From: Phoronis ovalis
Taxonomy: Eukaryota > Phoronida > Phoronidae
Length of the DNA stretch: 13,525 nt
Assembly (NCBI GenBank): GCA_028565635.1
Contig: JAOXYB010037684.1
Coordinates: 1 to 13,525, forward strand
Reading direction: 5' to 3'
Shown here: piece by piece, positions 1-9,300 of the stretch
Position numbering within the stretch: position 1 is the first letter of the stretch
Layout: each line of letters opens with the position of its first letter
The notes under the pieces: model-generated
Databases searched by the model: none
The model's input: only the letters and a program-made list of their open reading frames with translations
Told to the model about the DNA's origin: nothing
Translations under genes and position numbers: made by a program

Positions 1-149
1 TATACATAAAGGAATCTGCGTAATTGTTAATATCAAGATCAATGATACAATCTACAGCTCAGAAATTAAAAATTTGTACGTTCTGTTTGAAAGTTGCATT
101 GCTACAGCCGCTATGCCAAAAAAGTACTACTCAAGAAAAAAGATACAAG
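1..149 (-). other. 3' flank / probable 3' UTR start
   Basis: This is the sequence immediately downstream of the stop codon on the minus strand. I see no AATAAA or ATTAAA in the expected sense within these 149 bases, so the polyadenylation site probably lies beyond the window edge. Confidence 0.5.
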
Positions 150-301
150 TCATATACCCTTGTTTGTATTAGTTTGGAACCAGACTTTATTTGAGGCATC
201 AGTTGCCCATACAGAACCGCCATAATCAGATACACTGACTTGGTTCATTGTACCATTTACTTGTACCCAATCAGACCCATCAGGATCAGCTGATGATATA
301 C
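150..301 (-). CDS. Exon 9: tectonin blade 6 and stop
   Basis: The terminal coding exon, phase 1 in after acceptor TTATTTCAG, encodes residues 522-571 and ends with TGA at 152-150. The single blade runs from W533 through V543-S544-V545-S546 and V552-W553-A554-T555-D556 to W562-F563-Q564, where other blades have YRxG. This sixth blade completes a six-bladed ring, the number known for tachylectin-1 and fish egg lectins. N537 (NGT) is a possible N-glycosylation site. The tail of about seven residues after the blade is short, as expected for a closing blade. Confidence 0.88.
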
Positions 302-3300
302 CTGAAATAAAAGCGTGCACTATTATATACTGAGCTACAGTTTACACCTACCTTAGTTTTAGTTTTTTGCTAAATAAATTGTACTTTTACATTTAAATTG
401 ATCTGTTATATTTCGGGATGTGCATAAAGTAAGGCACGGGGTAAGGCATAAAGATATAACACATAATTGTTTCTGTCGAAAAACTGATCATGAAACATAT
501 ATTTATTTTTTGCCATGCAGAAAGTATAGATGCAGCGACACTGGACAACTAATGCTTGTATACTCATAATAAGGGACTGGTCCGAATTTATTCCTGTAGG
601 TATTAGGAAATATGAGAGAGGGGCAACTTTGGAGTGACAAAAGGGAGATTTTTATTTTTGGTCCTTTTAGAGGGATCATTTTTATCTTTGACATTCTTGA
701 GGGCGACATTTTTCCCATCTGATTTTGAAATCATATTTCTTGCTCCCCCCGGAAATAAATTCTGATCAATCGCCAAGTAGCCCGGGGCACATGCGTGAAA
801 AGTGGGTATTTTTTATCAACTTGTGGCGCGTAACGTGTGTTCCACGTTAAGGGTAACTATATATTGATTCGTAATTTAAAGAGTATGTTTTTACTGATTG
901 AGTTCTGCCAAAGGGTCATCACTGTTTAAGCCTGCATGTCTACCAAAGGGGTGCTTTTTTAACAGGGACTAATTTTAAACCCTACTTCGAATAGATCGAC
1001 CTCCCGATTCTCCTGTGATGGTGTAATCGGGAATTATGCCTAACAGTTAGTGCATCACTGAATATTAAGTGTACAACTACAGCAGCGGGCACAGGACGTA
1101 TATACGACGTCGACAGTAACATTTGTTGTAAATGACAATGTAAGTAAATTACTGGCCACAGTTACGCACCGATAGTAACGCGCCTGGACGTGGTTCGTGA
1201 GAAAAACCCCCCTTCTTTCGTTTAGTTGTACATATGTTCACACACGAAGTGGACCCACCTTTAAAGTGATCCTTCGGGCTATATTGTACTAATTTGAGGG
1301 CTTATAGCTGCGATCGATCTTTCCAACATAAGTCAAAATTTAGTAAACTCTGCTTTTTGGCAATTTAACTCACCGTCTCTATAAAATACATCACCACCAG
1401 CATTAACAGCCCAAACAATATCTTTGCCCACACTAACTTGTTTCATACTTGCACCAGATACGGCTTGCCAAGAGCTGCCATCAGTCATACCTGAAGTACC
1501 GTATGTGCCAGTGCGATACTTCACGTTATTACTTGTATCAACAGCCCATACGCCCGCTTCGCCAACAGATATATCTTGTATGGAGTTGGAAATAAAAATC
1601 CAACTATTTCCTACAAGGAAAAGAGGAACTGTGTTTAAGTCGTGTGATCACAATTATAAAAATTGATCATTTCCCAATTGTTGACAGTTGTGTAACGTTT
1701 ATATTTGATATGGCTAAACAGTCGAATAGCTCCAGAACACCAAACAGCTATTGTCAGAGCAATTAACAGCTGATCTATGGTGACTCAATTGCATAGTATT
1801 GGAAATCATTTATTTTTAAAATTTATTATTATTGATCGTATTATAATTTAAAAATCTTTAAACACTACATCTCAAATGAAACACGAAGGTGCAAATAACT
1901 AATTGGATCGCCCAGTTCTCCGAAGGCTCTCTGGTCCGACAGCTCGCTGGTCCGATACTACTATTTTCTTATTGTAATTAGATTTAAATAATGTATTAAG
2001 TGTTAAAATATTCAGTTCTGTAAGAAAAAAAAGTAAACTAGTATAATAAAAAGTTATGCAACCTTTTTACGGATAGAAAAACTTTTTAGTTTGTAGTTTT
2101 TAACGTTAACGCAATTTGGGTTCTCTGGTCCGTAGGCTCATTGCTTCGAAACCTCGCTAGTCCGAAGGCTCATTGGTTCGACAGTTCGCTGGTCCGAAAC
2201 ACAAAATAAATAAGTGGTAAATAATACCTATATCAAGGAGTGTGATTACTGCCTTTTAGCTCTGACTCGGCGCCCGTCTTGGTTCTAATTACACGTAGCA
2301 CTATTCCGGAGAATTATTACGGTGTTTTGTTAAACAAAAACGTTCCTAAAAAACGCTACATTCCAAAATGTTTAGTCCTTTTAGTTATCACTCATGCTGA
2401 CAAAACATTTTTCCAACGGTATGGTATGAACAAGAAAAACCCTTTCATCATCATCGTCATCTTGATCGTATTCATCATCATCATAGTCGTCATACTAATC
2501 AATACTGCACATTAAAAGCTATAACATATATTGCATCGTTAAGATATATTTTACATTTAAGATTCCTTCTCGTTAAATTAAATGTTTTAATCTCAAAAAA
2601 GTAATTAAATAAATATTCTAAATATATATTTGTAAAGTGATATGTTGTGTTCTAACCAATTCACTGTATAAACATGACAAGCCGGCTTAATAGTCTTAGA
2701 TATATTCAAATTATGTTCCGTGCGAACATATTGGTGTCACATCATCAAAACAGCTTATTCCCACCATGAGATACCGACTTTGTATAGTACTCGAAGTTTA
2801 GCTACTCGCTTTGCTAATTGTAAAAAAACGCCAAACAGCGATTTGCATTTTAGACGTATTTAATTGATAAACAAAATGTCTCACATTAACAGCTATACCG
2901 TGCCAAATGTGGGTTTACAAAGAGCTTCAATTGTTAGATAAAAAGTAGTGTCACTCTAATATTGAATATGCAATGATATTGAAAAACTAAAACTCGTTAA
3001 TAATCCTCGAAAATATAAACTTAAGAAAAATGTATTTAAATATTACTAGACTAGTATAGAATTAGTTAATGTTTACAAGTTTTCATTAAAATTTTTCATA
3101 CTTCGCTGTCATCAACAAGATGATGAAAACGCTACAAATATTAAATGCAACTGCTGAGAGAAAACTAATTTTGCATAACGGGTACACATCGTAGAATGTT
3201 TAATTGAGAATGTGAACAATCGATGCACTAACTAGAATTAACCAACGTAAAGTTGGCTTAATATTCAACTGTTGAGAAACTCAACAATTCACATAAATTT

Positions 3301-6300
3301 AATGATTTAAAAAAATGTTTCATTTTGTTAATTCTGTTTATTTCATTTTGTTAACTTCAAACAAATAAATAAAAATTCCATATTACTTTTTATATTTTGA
3401 AATTGTTTCAGTACAGCTATTTCATGTCGAGGCAAAAACGTTTATTCGAACACTATTTACTGCATAGTGGTTGAAATTGGCACGTTATGTGCTTTAATCA
3501 ATAACTTTAAAATTAGCTGCAAATTAAATAATATAGCGATAGCAGTTGTGGTATTATTCAAAAACTACAGCAAAGTTTTAGAATTGAAAGATTTTTGAAG
3601 CGTTTTAGGCGGCGTGGTTGCATAAAAAATTGCTTGCATATATAATATTCCGGACGTGAAAGAATAATGTCTTCGTGTGTGCGATGAACAACTTGACAAT
3701 TTACCAGAGTTGAAAAAAAAAACTACTAGTCTAAGACACAATGAACCATCTGCCGGTTATCAAGATAACTATATATACACCTGGGATGTACACTATAAAC
3801 ATACACAGTAATTAAAGTTCAATATTTGGAAAATCGTTTTAAAAATATATCCATATTTATTATAGAGCCATTGTAACGCTCCGTGTTAAGAAATGTTAAC
3901 ATTTTTATTTAAATTCAGGTATTTCTCCCTAATAAGTGGTATAGTTGTACATTTGCAGCGACATAGGGGTTTGTGTGGTGTATATTTTGCTCGCAATAAG
4001 ATCAGGACTACATTGCCCGTTTTTTTTAAATGTCCATGTCGGACTAGCGAGCCTTCGAACTAGAACTGTCGGACCAGCGAAACTTCGGACTAGAGAGCTG
4101 TCGGACCAGCAAGCCTTCGAACTAGAGAGCCTTTGGACCAGCGAGCCTTCTGACCAGAGGGCCATCGAAATAAAGATATTTCACCAAGCCATATACGTGA
4201 CCACAAATATATTTCATAATTAATGCTTACCTTCAGGAACAGAATTGGATACACCAGTTGTTATTCCAGTTCTTCTGAATGCTTGTTCCACGTGATTTTT
4301 CCCCCACATGTCTGAATCAATGCTGGAAACGCTTACTCTAGCAAGTAAACCGGGTGTTTGAATCCATTCAGTCCCAGTCACATTTCTGACATGTATACCT
4401 AGATGATACATTAAAAATTTGACTGTTGAAACTAGTCATTTTACTATTAATATTTGTTCGAATAATATGCAATACACCAAGAATTCGGAGCCTGATCTCG
4501 AATTTGAATAATAGTATATGCAAGCTCCTCTGTCGCCCTGAAAAAGATATGTTATTTTTGTGGGAGTTGTGAAAATTTTTTATCAGCATGACTGATACAG
4601 AAATTCAAATTCAGAATTTTTTACTATGCTGTTTTTAGGAATGTTCCCAATTTTGAAAACCCTCGTTATTAGCTCTCATAGTTTGAGCTCAGCAAGATAT
4701 CAGCTGTAAAAAAAATTTAGTATCCTCACACGTAGCATTACATCACGCTTTGAATATGCGAGGTACCATTTCCCTAGAATTAAAACGGGGATTTGCGAAA
4801 CGAGAACAGTCCTAAAAACGATATATTCGAACTTATGAAATTTTGAATCCTGTTAGGTATTATATCACTTAAGTCGATTTAAAAATGTGTTTTAATAATT
4901 ATTTTTTTCACCGGGATATTGACTTTTTTTCCCAGAATGGAACTATATTTTAACTCTTTATATTAAATAATACATGAAACAATTTAGTAATCACCTGATC
5001 GGTAATATATCTTATTGACATCATCAACAGCCCATACAATGTTCTTGCCAACGCTAAGTTGCACAATGCTGTCGCCATCGCTAACCAAACTCCACCCAGA
5101 ACCCGTAGAAGGGTTGGTGCTAATATCACGATAAGTTCCGGTGCGGTAAAACACAGCATTATAAGTACTGTTATGCAATACACCCCAAACTCCGCTGTAT
5201 CCTGACGCAACCCATGTCAGACTGCCAGGAACTAGCTCCCAAGTGCCCGGAGCTGTAAATAAATATTGTTTTTTTATTTATAAAAATTTGACATATGTTC
5301 TGATGGCTGACAGATATTGTTTTGCGAAGTATTATCCTCTCAATTTGCGCCCTCAAATTTACTGTTCTACATGCCAACATAAAGGAAACGCTGTCACGTT
5401 GGTGAGTTTCTATAACCAAATATAATGTTATCGTTATAACTGTAGAAATGTGGCGTGTAATTGGACTGTTTAGTCTATTAAGATAGCGAATATTGCTCGG
5501 CGCAATTTATTCACATTTTATACTTTCTAAATGAAATTTAAGCAATTTAAATGAAAAGGTAAACACATAAAAGTATATATACTTTTATATATACATATTC
5601 CGAAAGTATACAATTAAAACTTTCAAACTTTTTTTTTCTCTGACTAAGTAGGTCATGCGACTTGTGCCATTGCAATTTTGGGCTAAAATATAAAATTTTG
5701 AAACGTGAAATACAAAAGAATATAAATCAACAACCCCTCACACTATATAGTTGAAACTTTGCACAAATATAGCTACAAAACTGCGCCTGTGTCTCAATTT
5801 TTAAAAATTTTGCTTGGTTAAAAAATATCCTTTAAACAAAGTAAAATTTCAAAAACCTGAGACAAAGTTTTGTAGCTATATATGCAAAGACATTTGTGCA
5901 AAGTTACAACTGTATAGCTTTAATGGGTTTTGACATATTCTTTGAATTTTACATTTCAAAAACTTAATATTTTAATCCAAAATGGTATCCGTACAGGTCA
6001 CGTGATCTACTCAGAGAAAAATAAATTAGAGATTTAAAAAATATATTAATTTGTCTGTCTATCTTCAATTTAATTAGCTAAAACTTAACTTAAAGTGCAA
6101 GTGTCCCGTGTAAGTGTTAATAAATTGTGCGTAACAATTATCGCTTTCTTAATTATAGGAAAACGTGTTTTGATGTGTGATCTTTGATGTGGAATAATTC
6201 AACCACCCAAAACTTATAGTCTGTAAATACTACTAAGGCTTACCTATTACAGGAGTTCCTGCTGTTGTAGTTGTAGGAGATTCAGTAGTGGTAGTCGTAG

Positions 6301-9300
6301 GGGTATCCGTGGTTGTAGTCGTAGGAGGTTCAGCAGTTGTAGTCGTGACAGCAGCAACTGTTGGTGCAATAGCCACTGCAAACAGTAACTGGATATAATT
6401 TTTCGGTGTCGCTTAGTATATATATATATATATATATATATAGATATATATGGAAGTTTTTTACCCTATGTTTTCTATACCATAGGATGAAATAGTACAC
6501 CTGGCAGCCATGTTGCTAACAACGTCCTCAAAGTGGCCGCCAGGTGTACTATATGCATTTCAAAGAGTAAAATTTTCATAAAAAGATAAGCCAAGCATAT
6601 TTTAATATGCTTAAAAAAGTTCAGGAAACAATTAAATAATGTATTAAGTTGCTGTGCTCGAAAATGAGCGTAAGACATAGTAAGGTACGTCTCAAATCCT
6701 GCCACCATTTGGTATAATATTTTGTCGATCTTCATATTCTCTTCTTTTCTATCAATACATAGAACAAAGTACATATATTGACTGGTTTCCTATTTCAACA
6801 CAATCAATTTTAAGCTGACCTGTGAGATATCCGGCTGGCATTACTATAAAATCCCGATAAACTGTTATATTAAGATAATTACATAACTATCTAACGGTTA
6901 CATATACGTTTGTCAACGAAGCAAGAGGAACAAGTGGGGAGGAGCTAATTAAGCGATTTTGAAACCAGGGACTTAGTATTCAAATTGTAAAACACAATTT
7001 TCTTTAAATACTTTACCCAGTCATTTTCGCTTCATTCTAGATCACAAAAAGGAAACGTTTATTCAGATCGATAATAACGTACATTAAACAGTGTAGTTAC
7101 AAAAGAAGTGGTTGCAAACAGACAATAAAAAATATTTCCCTTTTCTTTATTCAATAAGGAAGAAAACTAACTTAACTGACATGTTAGTGCTTGGCACCGA
7201 GAACTATACTTGAAAAAACACAGGAAACGGAAACATTTCTTTTTTCCTGATTCGGCTCAAAATTGGGATCCTTTTTTCTTCTTGAAACCTTCAACCGAAT
7301 AAGGAAAAAGAAAATAGCGCCTTTGATTTTCTTTATATGAATAAAAAAAGGAGCTAGTTCTTTTTTTCTTATTTGATTTTTTAAAATTTGAATAAGGAAA
7401 AAGGAAGGAACCATTTCCAAGAACTCCAATTTAAATGTTCAGATTGCGCGTTCACTTGGAAACATATACATTCCAAGATATACGACGTAAATTTGTACGT
7501 GTACTCACAAGCGTTTCCTTCGCAATAAACAGCTTTAGAATCACTACATTGAATGGACTGCCATTTGCAATTAGGACTTAAACCACAACCCATCTGGACA
7601 CAGTCCTTGTTATCATTCGTTGGATGTCCGTTGTCGAATTTGTCAAAGGAGTTGGTGAATGAAGTACCATCTGCCCACTCATAACTGTTACTGGAATCTA
7701 CATCTTCCATGCCAATCCAAAAATCAACTAACGTTCCACCATTACTACAATAAATTAATTTGTCAAATTGTGGTAACTTGTGTACCGTAATAATTATATA
7801 GTTTCCTTTATTTTTGACAGCCAGATGACAAATTAAAAGAAAATATTAGAGTGATACTATATCAGAAATAAACAGAAGAATACCATATACATTTTTTACG
7901 AAATTTCGACTCATCAAATTTGACAAAAATTATTTTATATTTCTAATTAAAACACTTGAAGAAGTGACAGTTCTCTAGAACTGTTCTGTTTATATTGTGC
8001 CTCCCTATACATTTGTAATGCGCTGTTGTTACTGTAACTGTCTGGATGCTTCTGAGCTTGGATTATTTATAACCCTCGTGACATGGTATTAAATGTTTGT
8101 TGCACTAGTTTGTGATGTTTCGATAATACAATTTATTTTATTGCATTGGCCTGTAATAATAGATTCATTGTAGCTTATAGTATATCCCACTTCTGTGTCA
8201 CATTGAAATTTGTATTTTTAACTTTTTAATCTTGTATGAATGAATAATCCTGTACCCTAAAAAAATGTGCGCTCCTCTTTCAGAAAATCTTAGATCCGCC
8301 ACTGTATTGGGTCGATGTTTATAAGATTCAAGTGAAGAATTGTAATAATTTTCATGTGCGTTACAAATCATATCAAGTTTTATACAAAAAAATGAGCAAA
8401 CCATACATCTAGGGAGAAGAAGTGATTCAGAGTGAAGCAGTGGGCCCCGGAGTGGATAATCTGTTCGTATATATCGGCTTAATCTACGGGGAAATTATTT
8501 ATAAAATAATTCAGATGACTCGGATTGTTACTCGAAATGAGGGTATAGAAAAATAATGCCTTGTTATCGGCTCGGGTTCAATTCAGTTTTCGTAATGCGT
8601 GTCTCAGGAGTTTTTTTTTATCATCGGCTAAACGTCATTAGATATATTGATCAATAGCTAAACATCATTCAATTTTTTTTATCAGACTAGCTATATAGCA
8701 TAGTAGATAAGGTTTTTCGTCTAAACTTGCAGATGAACCATTGATATTAAAATTGGAGATACATCTTGCACTGTTCTTTGACTATATTATTCTTCCCATC
8801 TGTGCATTTTTATAATTAAGATGAAAAAATTGACATATAAAAGTATATATTCTTGTACAGGGTATATAGATTTTAAAAGCTATTTAAGATAAAAATGTGT
8901 TTTTCAAATTTAAATTTTCAAAAAAAATCAAAACCTCCTAGACCATTACATATTATTGGTTGACACTGTACAAATCGTCTTAAGATATAGATCTCAGATT
9001 TTGAAATGTATCCCACACTATATGCCGTTTCACTCTGAAAATCGTAAAGTACCAGTCACGCTGTTTTAACATTTTCTCCCATAAAACGTACGATTTTCGG
9101 GTTGAAAATATATAAATTGACCGATACTACATACAAGGACAACTCTAAAACTAGGAAATAGTGGAAAAATTCTTTAAAACTCATTGATAAAATTCGTAAC
9201 ATGGAAAAACGTAATGACGATTTGCAAAAAATCAGTATAAGGCCGTTTTACTATGCATCATAAAATTGTAACACTGTTACTTACTTATTCACTACATTCT

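Larger units (their letters stand above)
1611..4230 (-). other. Intron 7, longest intron
   Basis: A 2620-bp phase 1 intron with GTAAGC donor and CCTTGTAG acceptor. It carries three clusters of one 16-bp minisatellite and an imperfect TCA microsatellite. Joining the flanking exons gives a normal inter-blade loop, so no tectonin exon appears to be missing. The remaining AT-rich sequence (about 2520-4035) holds only small hairpins, for example arms 2712-2718/2724-2730. I see no coding domain. Confidence 0.75.
6376..7508 (-). other. Intron 4
   Basis: A 1133-bp phase 1 intron, GTGAGTAC donor and TTTGCAG acceptor. It contains the (TA)13 tract, an inverted repeat at 6493-6551, and a purine-rich low-complexity block (about 7190-7415) rich in GGAAAAAG on the minus strand. 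Open frames over this block are Lys/Phe-rich artefacts. Confidence 0.75.

Noticed and set aside
1424-1666. Plus-strand open frame of 80 codons
   Set aside because: It is the antisense of exon 8, whose minus-strand reading has clear tectonin motifs and splice sites.
2440-2497. Minus-strand Asp-rich reading as a possible extra exon
   Set aside because: An in-frame TAG precedes it, no acceptor fits, and exons 7 and 8 already join into a normal inter-blade loop.
2279-2515. Plus-strand frame ending in an Ile/Val-rich, membrane-like tail
   Set aside because: The tail is the TCA microsatellite read in one frame. There is no domain or gene context.
4040-4165. CRISPR-like array
   Set aside because: Units are contiguous 16-mers without spacers, in an intron of an animal gene.
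3929-4223. Overlapping open frames on both strands with repeated Ser/Arg/Leu motifs
   Set aside because: They are translations of the 16-bp minisatellite. The period keeps several frames open and no known domain is present.
4950-5210. Minus-strand open frame with hydrophobic residues
   Set aside because: It is a shifted frame over exon 6. The tectonin reading in the other frame is the real one.
6475-6774. Minus-strand frame of 99 codons
   Set aside because: It overlaps the intronic hairpin, shows no domain, and is not needed to join exons 4 and 5.
7184-7429. Minus-strand Lys/Phe-rich frame of 81 codons
   Set aside because: It is low-complexity GGAAAAAG sequence in intron 4 without a domain or splice logic.
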